From Symmetrospora coprosmae (Eukaryota; Basidiomycota; Cystobasidiomycetes; Symmetrosporaceae): a stretch of DNA of 64,000 nucleotides. A model generated the notes under the pieces. The model made no database searches. It worked only from the letters and a program-made list of their open reading frames with translations, and was not told the DNA's origin. Of the stretch, positions 9,441 to 21,350 are shown one piece after another. Made by a program: the position numbers and the translations under genes. The stretch covers positions 419,959 through 483,958 of the forward strand of contig VUYT01000013.1 of assembly GCA_008802785.1 (NCBI GenBank), written 5' to 3'. Every line of letters starts with the position of its first letter. The stretch's first letter is position 1.

Positions 9441-12400
9441 ATGGATACGGCGCCCACTAGCAGGGTATGCACATACATCGGATGCTGGCCGCACTGCTGC
9501 TGCTGCTGTCAAGGCTGACCTGACCCACTCCCTCATGGACAGGCCCTCGTGACCGACCCTACGACGACCACCCCGCAAAGACGCAGCCTGTACGACCTCC
9601 AGCTGCTCATTGACGAGGTATTCGAGCGCGTAGGGAGTTCCGACGAAGATGGATCCACCAAGACATGTCCTGTTGCCAACCTGTCGGGCGTCCTCACGGC
9701 CTTCGAGGAACGGCGGAACCTGTCACTCCTTACCGAGGACGAGAAGGGCTCGCTCGAGGCGTTCGCAGAGCAGGTCCGTCCGCGGGTTGACGCAGCGCAC
9801 CACAGAGAACGACGCGCTTACTGCCCTTCCTCGCAGCACCCAGACCTGCAGGTCTCGTCCGAACAGCTCGTCTCGCTCCTCGCGGCAATGACGGCACAGA
9901 ATCGCCACTCCGAGACGGGCTCGCCGACCCCTTTGCTCAACAAGCAGCAGCCAACACCTCCACCGAGCGAAGGAGAGTCCGAAGAAGACGATGAGGCAGC
10001 AGAACGACGTCGTAAAGCTTCCATTTCCTCGAGCAGCTCGTCCTCGAGCTCGGGCGACTCCACCATGCTCACTGGCCGCGGCTCGCTGGACCTGCCGGAA
10101 GTCGACTCCTTCTTTCCCAAATTGATATCAATGCCAGATTTCCTAGGGGACTCATCGCCTCCCTTCCCTTCGTCTCCTTGGGAGCTGCACAAGCGTGCAA
10201 TCACAGACAGTGATGCCGACCGAGTGAACGTGTCGGCCGGACTCCGCAAGAAGGGAGTTGACCCGAAGCGACAGCAAGACACGCCCACATCAGCTACCAG
10301 CGTGTCAGCTAGGCAGAGATCCTCGCCGCTCGACCTAGCACCGAAAGAAGCCTTTAAGCGATCCCGACCTGCGCCTCCGAAGTCGAGGCGGATTAGCCGA
10401 GAAGTTGGCAGGTACGGCGGGGCCGGATCCTTCAGCAGTCCGAACGAGAACGAGGGACGCCGAAGCAGGCAATCGAGTGCCGAGTTCTCGCCAAACATGC
10501 ACAGCCCGCAGGATGCCATCCTCTCCCCTTCCTTCGCCTCTCTGGATAGCATGGCGGAGGAAGCGGCACTGCAGGATGAGCAGTTCCCTTCAGACGGCAG
10601 ATCCCGCCAATCTTCGAATCGCTCCGGCGACCCTCGAGGCTCATCTCCGTTGTTCGGCATCGCTGACGACCAGCATGGGCCGCGAGCGGCCGGCACATCC
10701 CCGCTCTTTGCTCCCACGTCGCCCGGCGTCGAGACGACTTCCTTCCACCCGATGCCGCCCATCTCGCCGACACGCGGTCGATATGCACGTCACGCGTACG
10801 ACGATAACGACTTCAGCCTGGACGATAGCCTCACGCATCTGCATAGCCGGCCTGTATCGACAGTTTCGCTGGGTTCCGAAGCAGCCATGGCGGAGATGAT
10901 CACAGCACTGCAGCAGGAGCTGGCCAGGAAGACGCAAGATCTCGAAGCACAGAAGGCGGATGGATACGCTGCGGTCATGGACAAGGAGGCGCTGCTCGAG
11001 GAGGCACGCGCGGAGCTGGCAGCCAAGAGGAGAGAGGAGAAGGAGTTGCGAGGGAAGGAGAAGGTGAATCTAAACCAGATTGCAACTCTCGAGGCGCAGA
11101 CGGCCACCTTCAGGGATGAGCGAGACAAGCAGAAGGTTGCCTATCAAAGCGTAAGTTTAGAGACTCATCTGACCGCTTCGTGCATGGAAAGGACACTGAC
11201 AGTGATGCGTACACGTTATCGCTGAGCAGGCGAGGAAACAATACGAGGAGCAGTGCAGCGAGTCGGAGAAGTTGCGAAATGCTATTCGAGCGAAGGACGA
11301 AGAAGTCCGATTGAGCGAGGATAACGCGCAAAACCTGACAAGTGATCTAGCCAAGATCACCCGCGAGCGAGACTACCTGCAATCCAGCATCAATCGCCTG
11401 GAGGAGGAGCTCGCAGAAGCACGCGCGAGCGTAGAAGCCCTGGAAGAGCAAAAGACGGAGAACTTGCAGCTACGCGAGACGATCGACCGATTGCGGCTTG
11501 ATCTGGACGAGCTGCGCACACAGGCGCGACTCGTACAAGCAGGCAAGGGCAGTGGTTCTTCGTCCCTGAGCCGAAGCGCAAGCGGCAGCGATTCGCTGCC
11601 GGCGAGTCTCAGCCGAAATCTGGGTCGGGAGCTCGCCCGCAGACTGAAGGATGGAGATGGCGACGACGGCGACGAGACTGAGACGGAAGATGACGGAACC
11701 AAGCGGCGTCACTCTAAAGAGAGCACGGACAGCTACGAAGAGGAGATCATCACCACTCGCCGACGGCTCAAGCGACCAACCCGAAAGGCTGCCGAAACAG
11801 GAGCGTCCGATAGCACGCCCGCCAAGGTGGAGGTGGAGGTCAAGCAGGCAGAGTCCGTACTCGTCGAGGTGACCGACATTGGCGTCCAGGTCGACCTGCC
11901 CGAGAAGCTGAGTCGCGAGATGGAAGTGCAGACGGAAGATGCGCCGGAGATGTCGGCCGATGCTAAGCGGGCGGCATTGGCGAGAGATCTGGCTGTCGAT
12001 CTCGATGCCGTTGAGGGGTACATTCGCGAGAAGGAGTCGCGAGCACGCGTGCAGGCCCAGAGTGAGCGCACACATTGACGACCGTCTGGACATCGGGGAC
12101 TGACGAGTTCCACGATCACAGCTCCAGCTATTCCCGATACAGCCCCTCCACCTTACCAAAGTCCTCCATCACAGATTACGAAGAGCTGGCAGCGAAGGCT
12201 TCAACCGTATGCACCGGCTTACCTCACTCATTACATCCCGGAGAATGCGCAGGTCGCCCTCGACCTCATCCTACACGACTCGACCAACCTCATCCTCTAC
12301 TCGCTGCTGATCTTTCTGTCTGGTCTGCTCACGGGAGGCGTGCTGCTCCCGACAAGGCATCACCACCATCACGCGATCCCTTTCGATTCGTTCAGCACCT

Positions 12401-12584
12401 GGGCGGCTCTGAATACCCTCGATAACATGCACGGCGGAGCTCAGGCCGGCTGGAAGGACGCTGCACTCTTTTGGCTCGAGAGGTACGGTTCTCCCGCGAA
12501 GGAGCCGGAGTCTGCACAAGCTGAAGCTTTTCTTACAGGCTCGTCTGGAAAGGCGTGGCCATCAGTCGAAGGGTGCCCACATGA
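9441..12584 (+). CDS. coiled-coil protein with EF-hand-like head and KASH-like C-terminal membrane tail
   Basis: Exons: 9441-9464, 9543-11150, 11230-12061, 12122-12482 and 12539-12584, giving up to 956 residues. A further 63-nt, stop-free intron probably lies at about 9773-9835; removing it joins LEAFAEQ to HPDLQVSSEQLVSLLAAM. The first 110 residues then resemble a pair of EF-hand-like helices (LLIDEVFERVGSSDEDGS, LTAFEERRN). A long disordered Ser/Pro region follows, then a coiled coil (about residues 455-690). A single hydrophobic span near residue 880 (LILYSLLIFLSGLLTGGVLL) precedes a 60-residue tail ending WKGVAISRRVPT. EF-hand-like head, coiled coil, one transmembrane span and a short tail ending in Pro-Thr is the layout of KASH proteins of the LINC complex (Kms1/Kms2, KASH5 type). 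This is inference from architecture. Confidence 0.65.
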
Positions 12585-13545
12585 CCGCCCGTCGACTATT
12601 TACATCAAGCCAGCTCGGGAAGGTCCGGCGCCATCGCCTCATCCGCAAGTGTTGCTCCGCAGCTCTCGCAGCGCATTATACAATCCGCACGCACTGTCTC
12701 CCATCAGTCATTGTTTCATCCGACAGGGCTGAGCTCTTGTCCTCTCGTCGCATTGCACACGTCAAGTGGAAGTCGAAGTCGGAGTTATGCATTGATCTGC
12801 TGTTGTACAATCGAGCACGTTAGCAAGCGCCATTCCCTAGTCTGATCTGAGGGCAATGGAACAGCTGGTCTTCCCGTTCAGCGAGAGCATCATCGGAGCA
12901 TATGCGGCGGCCTTCTTGACGCGTCCATCGTACTCCCGAGCGCCCACAGGTCCAATTGCCTTCGACGCGCGCCAGGACATACCGATACCGAGGCGATGCT
13001 AGGACTGCAGCCAAATACTGCCACCTGTCTGTGGGACTCGAAGTCAAGGCGACGAACCTAAGTTCGGGCACTTCTGATCCCATTCACGCTGTTTGGTGCC
13101 GAAACGACAGGGAAGAGAGGCAGGACCAGGCATCTTCTCAGCCAGCGCGCTGCGTTCCTTGACTCCCTGCAACCTCCATCCAGCTGTTGCATTACGTTTG
13201 AGCCGCATCCTCTTGGTCCGCGTCTTCTCGCCAACTCGCGGAGCTGCCTGTGTCTTGAACTACTGGGCTCGGGCTTCTGCGGGACCCGGCCGGCGCGTCA
13301 ACAGAACGGCGCGTGTCAATCGTGCTCGGTCGACCTTGCTATTGGGACGGACGACCCTTGACTCTGTACTCGACCACCCACACTCGTTCTGGTCTGGTGT
13401 CGCCGTAGGTGCGGAGTTCCGGGACGGGACTGGGACGGAAGCGCCAGGCGATGGCTGAAACCTCGCGTACCAGCGTCCTGTTCACTTGCATCTCCGGATC
13501 CACCTCATTTCCGACTACTTTCCTGTTCCTGTGTCGGTCGGAGCC
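12585..13545. other. 960-bp intergenic region
   Basis: This lies between the KASH-like gene and the zinc-finger gene on the same strand. No coding signal is convincing. It probably holds the 3' end of the first gene and the promoter and leader of the second. Confidence 0.5.
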
Positions 13546-15374
13546 ATGTCGCACGCCTCCAGAGAGCCGAGTAACGATTCCTCTCGCCTCAATAATCAGC
13601 GCGCGGCCGATTCAGGGCCAGGATACGGGGTTTCAGGAGTGTCCAGCGCGCATGCGCTTGGACCCCTGCCGCCTCTGCCTTTCGCATCGCCATTCTCTCC
13701 TCCTACTACCCTCCCTCCTTTGCCACCCTTGCACACCTCCGGCTTTCCCGTGAGATTGCAGAGCCGGCGCCATTCCGCTCCAATCGCCTCATCGCCCTCG
13801 AAGCGACATTCGGCATCGCCGTTCCCTCCGCCGAAGACCCCGCTCCCCCCGATACCTAGCGAGGATGGACTGGTATACCCCGATTGGCCGGCGTCCTTGG
13901 CCGCCATCCCGCAAGGACTGGTCTCCGCGCCGCAGGGTCGTCGACGCAGTACGTCTCGGAGAGCTCCTCCGGCCTGGCCTCCCAGTCGCGCTCCTGTACA
14001 CGAGGAGGAAGAGGAGGCGGAATGGCGGCATCCATATGCTATCGCATCGTCCCCGACTCGGGACTATCATTGGGACAGGCCACATGGCGACTCAGATCAG
14101 GTCGGAAGTGGCTCTTCTGCTGGTATATCGCCGCTGGACCTGCCTCCTCTCGATTCTTTGCCGCCCATCGGGATAGGTGGTACGCCCCGACTAGGCCAGA
14201 GCCCTGACAAGGACAGAGTGAGCGACAGAATGGGGGAGAGATTCACGTTGGCAGTGCACTGAAGGGTCCCCTCCAGACCGATCTGCCCTCGCACGAGTCG
14301 TGCGCCCGATGCAGGAGTATGAAACCGCTTTCGAGGCTGCGCGCCATTTTTGCGAACGGGCCACTCTAGTGAGCGAGACTAGATCCTTGACGAGGGGCAG
14401 CTCCCATCGTGCATTTTGTTGATGATAGCTCCCGCGACAGCTGCTCGGATTGCTGCGACGCGCCGAAGCTTGTCGCTCAAGCGAGTCCGGCGGCGCTGGC
14501 GGCGTTCGACGCACCGCTGGGCTGTGCCAGAACGCCATCGTCCAGCTGGCTACCGCTGCTCAGCAGCAGTAGCAGCCTCTTCCGGCGCGAGAATGCCGAT
14601 CTGGATCTGCTGGCCTCTCCAAACAGGCGACTCTCCAGCCAGGAGGATCTGGATCTATATCGCAGACCGCATGGAGTGGCTGGGCTGTATCGGACGATCT
14701 CCTCCAAAGTTACCGGTGGTCGCGGCGATGCTAGCAAAGGCAGAGTCTCGCCCTTACCGGCACCTTTGCCAGAGACCATGACGGGGTCCGCTCCGAGCGA
14801 CATGTACGCCATGTCCCCGGGCTTCCTCGACAGCCTTCGCAAGGGTCGGAAAGGCAGTAGAGGCGGAGCGACCGCTGAACACTCGGATAGAATGCCCTCC
14901 CCCACGGCAACTACGAGTGATCCCTGGCGCTTCATGCGGCCGCCCTCTCCGGTACCGAGCCTGACCTCCCGGACATCGCCGAGCTCGGTGTCTGCATCGG
15001 GCCGCTTCTCCCTGCCTCCGCTGTTCACCCCTCGAAGCCGGCGCGGGAGTGATACAACAGAGGCAGGAGTTGCCCATCGCCAGGCCCTGCCGGTCGCTGA
15101 GGCCGTGGGCACGAGGCCTTCCTTATGGGTTGCGAACGACCCAGTGTACAGCTGGAGTCAGGCGGAGGGCCAGAGCAGAAGGAGCAGCTGCATTGAGAGT
15201 GATCCACCGGCTGGCAGTCACAATAACGATGATGTCGCACAAGACAGTGCGGGCCAGACGGCACCGGTGTCTTCGACGTCAAAAAGCCGGAGGCGCTCCT
15301 TCCGGCGCAGCTTGGTCGCGGCATTCAGTAACGACAAGGCTGTGTCAGGTCGACGTTATAATCCCATATTATAG
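13546..15374 (+). CDS. disordered protein with one C4 zinc finger
   Basis: Exons: 13546-14217, 14277-14368 and 14441-15374, giving 565 residues. Splicing the 92-nt middle exon to both neighbours produces a C-x2-C-x19-C-x2-C finger: CARC, then RSMKPLSRLRAIFANGPLY, then CSDC. Neither flanking open frame shows it alone, which supports the splice model. Everything else is Pro/Ser/Arg-rich and probably disordered, with short motifs such as PPLPP and RRRS. A lone C4 finger of this spacing resembles GATA or LIM-half fingers in cysteine layout, but the residues between do not match GATA. It could bind DNA or protein. I do not recognise an orthologue. The ATG at 13546 is the first in-frame ATG of the exon; an upstream exon is not excluded. 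Confidence 0.62.
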
Positions 15375-15564
15375 CTGCAATTGTGCTTCATCCTTGTCAT
15401 GATGGGACTGAATTGCTGAGTAGAAGACGAAGCGGGCGTTTCTGTCAGCCGCAACTGAGCCGGGTGCTTGCTGCACGAGCACGCTGATCAAGCGGAGGCG
15501 CAGGAGCAGAGCAAGCTGGCTCGAGCTCTCTGCTTCGCGGCAAAGCTTCAGTAATCTCTCAAGC

Positions 15565-16615
15565 ATGGCAGAAGCGTCGACATCAGCGCCGACCATCCCG
15601 GCGCCTTCCACTTCTGCCAGCGCAAAGATCAATGGAAATGTCGTCGAGGTGACGCTCGACAGCATCGAGGATGCCCTGCAGGCCGTCCGGGACGGCGAGA
15701 TCCTCGTCGTGGTCGACGACATGGACAGGGAGAACGAGGGGGATCTCATCATTGCAGCGTCGCAGTGTACGACAGAGAAGATGGCCTGGATTGTGAAGTG
15801 GTCGAGGTGGGTTGGCCGGCACTGCAGTGGCAGGGAGGCACGCGCATGGCCGCCGCCGCCACTTCTGCTGCAGCTCCGCAACTGCCAACTGCGCACCATT
15901 AGCACTGGTCGCGACAGGCGATGACTGACTCAGAAGTGTGTGCTCCCTGCTCATCCGTTCGCACGCGCGTAGCGGCTACATCTGCGTGGCCGTGCCGCCA
16001 TCACGCCTGGACGAGCTTGAGATTCCGCTCATGATAGAGAACAATACGGAGAAGCACAGGACAGCATACACGCACACTGTCGACTTCAAAGCGGGTCAGT
16101 AGCACTCACGTCTAGCAAGCTTGCCTGCTACCGACATTCTGCGATGCAGCTCCTCGCGCTTTCTGACCTCTTCTGCTGCTTCCTCCCAGGCGTGACCACG
16201 GGCATCTCGGCACATGACCGTGCCCTCACCTCCCGCAAGCTGGCGGATCCATCGTGCAAGCCGCAAGACTTCAATCGGCCTGGCCATGTCGTGCCGTTGA
16301 GGGCGCGGTCCGGCGGCGTGCTAGAGCGGCGAGGTCACACGGAGGCAGCGGTCGGTGCGTGATATGGAAGGACATCTCAGGTAAGAGAGGGCCCATGACT
16401 GCGCTGACACGTCCTATGTCTCCCTCACAGACCTCGTCCGCCTATCAGGCTTGGAAGGGCCATCAGTCGGCGTCATCTGCGAACTGCTCAAGCCGGACGA
16501 CCCGACAGGGTCGATGGCCCGGAGAGACGACTGCTTCGCGTTCGCCAAAGCGCACAACCTCAAAATGATTAGCATCGAGCAGCTGGCGGCATACAGACAG
16601 CGGCATAACTTGTAA
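15565..16615 (+). CDS. RIB3: 3,4-dihydroxy-2-butanone 4-phosphate synthase (riboflavin biosynthesis)
   Basis: Exons: 15565-15806, 15973-16094, 16190-16354 and 16431-16615, giving 237 residues, normal for this family. The enzyme converts ribulose 5-phosphate to 3,4-dihydroxy-2-butanone 4-phosphate plus formate, the four-carbon precursor of riboflavin, and needs Mg2+. The sequence has the acidic loop [17 protein letters not shown], then SGYICVAVP, the substrate-binding stretch [24 protein letters not shown], and [20 protein letters not shown]. Splice sites were set so that these motifs join without gaps. About 25 extra N-terminal residues (Ala/Ser/Thr/Pro-rich) precede the conserved domain. It is convergent with the RabGAP gene (228 bp between stops). 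Confidence 0.95.
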
Positions 16616-16843
16616 TCTACGGCAGCTTAGTCCCTCGAATACGATACAAGGCTAGGGCGGGGCACAATGGATACTGACTTCGAGAGCTAAGGCTGGCGAA
16701 AGGGAAGAACGTCTTCTGATCAGGTCGTAACATGATGCGCCTCGCTATGAGATGTGCTCGCCACTCTGTGTCTGGGATACGGTCGGCCGCAGATCAAGGC
16801 GTACCATTCGCCCCAGGTGCGGGTATCAAGACGACGCCATCGA

Positions 16844-19800
16844 TCAGCTCAGAAGGTCCTCCCCAGAAGCGTTAGCCGCGTGTCTCAGGTCTGCACGTCG
16901 AGAGTCATGTCAGTCCGAGGAGTACGTCAAATCTCTTAGCAGATGCTCACCTTTAGCACTGCTCGCATCATCAGAGGCGCTCGCTCCCTCGACCGAGGAC
17001 AAGAAGGCGTCGACGTCTAAAAATGGTCGACGAGATCAGTCACACATACGCCGGAGCGCACGGCTGACAGTATATTCTGCGGCCTACCATTCATGAGAGC
17101 CTTGTCATCGTCCATGTTCAGATCCGCATCGTCATCGTCACCGATCGCAAACTCGTCATCGTCGCCCTCCACGGCCGCATCGATGTCGAACTTGGGTCTC
17201 TCGTGCATGATGCCCAGGCCGAGAATGGTATCCTTGGGCGCGTCGGGCAGCGATTTCTCCACGACAGCCTTCTCCGCCGCCTCTTGAAGCGAAGGTGGTA
17301 CGGCTGCGCCCGCCTCTGGCGAGAAAGGCGGGGACGTGTGCAGACTGGCGGACGGCGATATGGGGGGCGGGAGGTGCACGTTTTGGCGCATACTGGCTGC
17401 CGAGTACGGTGACGAGCTGCCGAGCAGAGGTGATGTTTGTCTGTTCGTGCCGGCTGTGCCAGACTTGCTAGTCGACAGGAGGGTAGCGCGTTCGAGGGGT
17501 TCCTGCATTGCAGCAGCGCCCGTCAACCTGCCAAGCGACGGCTTCTGCTCGACGTGCTGGATATCCAGACGCTTGCCGATGTCGTCTGCCAGTTTGTGCA
17601 TGTACTCCTTGTTGTCGTCCGTTATGAATGAGCTGACGAAACTGGCAAGGCGGCCTGTCGCACCCGCCGGCTTGGCTACTGGCACATCCTCAGTGAGCGG
17701 CTCGAGATGCCAGCTCGCCCGCAAGTCATCGCTGAAGAAGGCTTCGAGAAGCTCGTCCGCTAGCACGACCATGCGGAACGTCGCCAGCGACAGGAAAGGC
17801 AGGGTCGCTGGGTGCTCGGTGATGGTGCTGCGTCGACTCGCCGGCTGGTCATATGCATCGTCGTCGTCTAGAAGGCTACGCTGCCCGCTGAGAGGATCCC
17901 TGCCTTCGGCCTGTGCCTTTTCTACAGCTGCCACGGCTGCAGCTGCTTCTGGCGGTACTTGCGGCTGCTGACTGTCGGCATATTCGAAAGCGTTCTGCAT
18001 CAAGCGCGAGACAGCGGCGAGGTACTGGTCTCCTGGCTCGTTGCGGAAAATGAACTGCAGGAGTGTGCTCATTTTCAGCGCCAACCGATGGCTCGTAAAC
18101 CCTGTCGAGCCCGATACAGGAACTCACGAGCAGCGACTCAGACATCTTGAGAACCTCGTCTTTGGTCAGGAACCCATCTTTGTTGTTGTCGTGGAGGTTG
18201 AAGAACCAAGCCATGTCGCCCATGAGGTCGTTGAACATGGCCAAGTTCAGGCCGCGCACTACATCCTGAAATGAGAGGGCACCCTTCGACTCGAAATCCC
18301 AGGCGTAGAACAATCGATCTGATATAGGGAAAACCACAGTCAGCCCGGAGAGCGCTGTAACGGGCGTTCGGCTATGGCGCACCGATGAAATCGTGCTCGG
18401 CCACGCGTATCTGCTTCGTCTCGATGAAGCCCGTCTTGACGATGAAGGTGTCGCCTGCCCATGTCGCGACTTCTGCCAGGAAGATGCCGAATACGTCACG
18501 CTCAATCCTAATCTCGGGTCTGTCGTCTTCATCAACATGTTGCTTTGTCGACGTGATGCTGCTGCTTGGCGACTTGAGAAGGCCGGGAGCAGGCTGCCTT
18601 GCCTTTGCCTCCTTGTCCTTCAGTATGGCGAGCTGGAAGTTGTCGAAGATGCGGCTCAGTTGCGTCTTGTCGAATTGTCCGTTGAATTTCAAGTTGCGCA
18701 GCTGCGCTCGCTTGGCGAAGGTCTCGATGCTCTCAACCACGTCCGTTTTGAACCGTTTGCGCTCGTTGGCGATCAACTCGTCCGTAATGATGCCGAACTC
18801 GCGGAAAGCCACGACGAGCAGCTCCTGGAACTTGCTGACCTGGCGAAGCTGAGGATCGCTCGAGTGCGGGTGGGCCGAGTCGCCTAGGGACGCGAAGTAA
18901 GAGCGCATGCAGGAGATAAACTGGCCGTCGTCCGAGCACTCTAGCAGCTCGTCGCCGTTGATTTTGAGAATGGCAAGACCAATCTGGAACAGAACCTTCG
19001 GTCCCACTGCACACGGCATTCAGACATTTCAGCTCAGCGTGCTCCCTGCCGCGCATGCACAGAGGAAGCGCCACTCACTCAGGAAGAAACAGTCAACGAC
19101 ACGGAAGGCGAACACAAGGGGCATGCTATTGATGTATAGCGAGAGGAACCAGGGAAGGGAAGCCATCGAGAGCTGCACGTCGACAGTAGCGAAGTGGTCC
19201 TGGATGACGGGCAGGCAGCGGTGGACTAGAGACTCGAATACCTTCTGGTCCAGCACCGTCCCGAACATCGACGGGCTGAGAGCGCACCACTCAGCCCGGG
19301 AATGACGTCTGATGTAATGGCCTTGCATCCACCTACTTGTAGTACCCAGGCACAAGGCGATCGCACAGCATCGAGAGAAGCCAGAAGCACTGCTCCTCGC
19401 TTACGTAGCTGTGTTCGGCAGCATACTCCTGTCAGCTGCTGGTCAAGCGCCTTTCCCTACAATAATACCTCGGACTGACTCACATGAGGAGGGCGGCCAC
19501 GACGATGTTCATCGCTTGGCAGTATCCCAATTCCTGCAGAGAGCCAGTCAGACAGACGTCCACTTACGAAGCAGTTGGCACGCACAGGGTTCTTCCATGC
19601 GTACGCCGTCAAGACCCGCCGCAACGTCTCGATGCCCTCCTTATCCTGATATGCTGGGTACTCCGGAAGGGATCGATTCAGATCTTTCGCGATCTCCTCC
19701 GTTGCTAGACTCTTGCGACCATGAGTCTCCTTGAGTATCCGCCTGTACTCTCCTGGGTTGTATAGCCGTAAGAATACCGAGCCAGAGGTGATTTCCCAGA

Positions 19801-20943
19801 TCTCGCCCCGCAGTCGAGAAGGCAGTCCGACTTGGACCAGGCGGTTGAATGACGGGTATCGCAGGAGGGTCAAGTTGCGCCCATTCTGGCGGAAGTAGTC
19901 GCGCCACAGCTTCATCTTGCTTTTCTCGCGGAGCTTCCTCGGGTCTCCCGGGTACTTGAAGATGAGTCCCAGCCCTCCGTGGTACCCGCTGTCGACACCG
20001 TCGCGGGTCGTATACCGGTTCCCGAGGGTGTCTATCCGGCGTGATTCATCGTCATAGTCTGCTTCATCGTGCTGCGATAGCTCGCTGCCGTCCACGTCAA
20101 CGAGCTTGCCGTCTGGAGTGAAGGCCAGGCTGGCGCTAGTCTCGCTCTTTTCGACTGCGGGCGTCATTTCTGAGCCGTCTGGCCCAGCGTTGTCTACGAC
20201 GACGCGCTCGCTGAAGAAGGTCGAGACAAAGGGCTTGATGGACTTGATGAGGGGCATGGCTGCCTTGAGGTTAGTCCGCAGGTGGGCGCAGAACTGTAGC
20301 GCACGACAGACCAGGCAAACGTGAGCGTGGCTGGTCTAGTAAGATGACAAGTCCAGCCGCTCCACTCACCTGATCGCAGCTACCACGCAGGCCATTCAGG
20401 CCGAGGATGATCTTGCCGCCCTCCCAGAGGCCTATACTGAGCGCCACTGCACCACCTCCGACTCCCGGGGGCAGTTTCTCGACTCTGCGTACGGTGCAGA
20501 GTGCGAGCGACGTGCGGCATGACCGTCGGTCGAGCGAGGTGAAGCAGATGAACGAGTTGGTCAGGAACACTTTGCCGGTCTGCGAAGAGGGTCGAGTGAG
20601 GCGTGCGGGGATGTCAATCAACCCCGTGCGCTTGGGGTGTCAGCCGTCATTGCCAACCAGGTGCCCATCCCCTCGAGCCTATGGCCACGCACATAGACCT
20701 CTGCTTTCCCTACGAGGCTCAGCACGGCGTGCAGCTCGCTGACGGCGACCTCATCCTCTGGCAGCGAGAAGAACGCCCTGAACGCGGACTGCGGGATGGC
20801 ATAGGGGCGCGGTGGTCGAGCGTCAGTCAAGCGGAACTCCACAGCGCTGCGGGAGCCGCAGCAGCGACATAGACCTCTCTCCAGCGCACCTCCTTTGTGA
20901 CGGTCTTGAAGTAGGCGTTGGCCTGGCTGCGTCGCAGTGCCAT
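16844..20943 (-). CDS. GYP2: GRAM-TBC-EF-hand Rab GTPase-activating protein (Gyp2/Mdr1 type)
   Basis: Twelve exons on the minus strand: 20890-20943, 20693-20788, 20370-20579, 19586-20293, 19484-19533, 19337-19408, 19079-19275, 18383-19006, 18128-18318, 17088-18054, 16951-17016 and 16844-16890; at least 1,093 residues. A GRAM domain (GKVFLTNSFICFTSLDRRS, LCTVRRVEKLPPG) is followed by a TBC domain. The TBC domain has both catalytic fingers: Arg in IAKDLNR and Gln in LGYCQAMN. Further on is an EF-hand (FNLHDNNKDGFLTKDE) and an acidic tail. By family it stimulates GTP hydrolysis by a Golgi/endosome Rab. The 5' end is uncertain: ATG 20943 is the first usable start, but upstream sequence in another frame (LGKPAVPFALIWPPSAVIIN) looks like the missing N-terminus (see findings). 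Confidence 0.88.
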
Positions 20944-21350
20944 CTGTCTCTGTCTGCCTCGCCGTGCTTGCCCTCCTCGGACGCGTTGATGATGACAGCG
21001 GACGGGGGCCAGATGAGGGCGAAAGGGACGGCCGGCTTCCCCAGCTGTATACGCAGGGCCGAGCAATCTGGTCGAACCCAGTACTGTATGGAGGTACACG
21101 AGGGCCAAATGCGCTTGCACTGCTATCACTGACGTCGGACGGAAAGCGGTGATTGCATGTACGAAGGGGAGAGCCAAGGGCCGGAGAAGCTGCTCTCTCG
21201 CCTTTGCTCCATTTCCAGCTAACACGCTTCCACTCGTGACAACGATAGGGAAGCTGAGGGACAGACCAGCTACCCTCACACCACTGCGCTGCCGCCATAC
21301 TGAATGCTTCCCGAACTGGCTGGGCGTCTGATGACGCCGCAGCCCACACT
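20944..21350. other. probable N-terminal exon(s) or promoter of the RabGAP gene
   Basis: On the minus strand, about 20950-21090 reads YWVRPDCSALRIQLGKPAVP and then FALIWPPSAVIINASEEG. This looks like protein sequence, but it is one base out of frame with the next exon. No ATG that splices cleanly to it was found. Confidence 0.4.
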
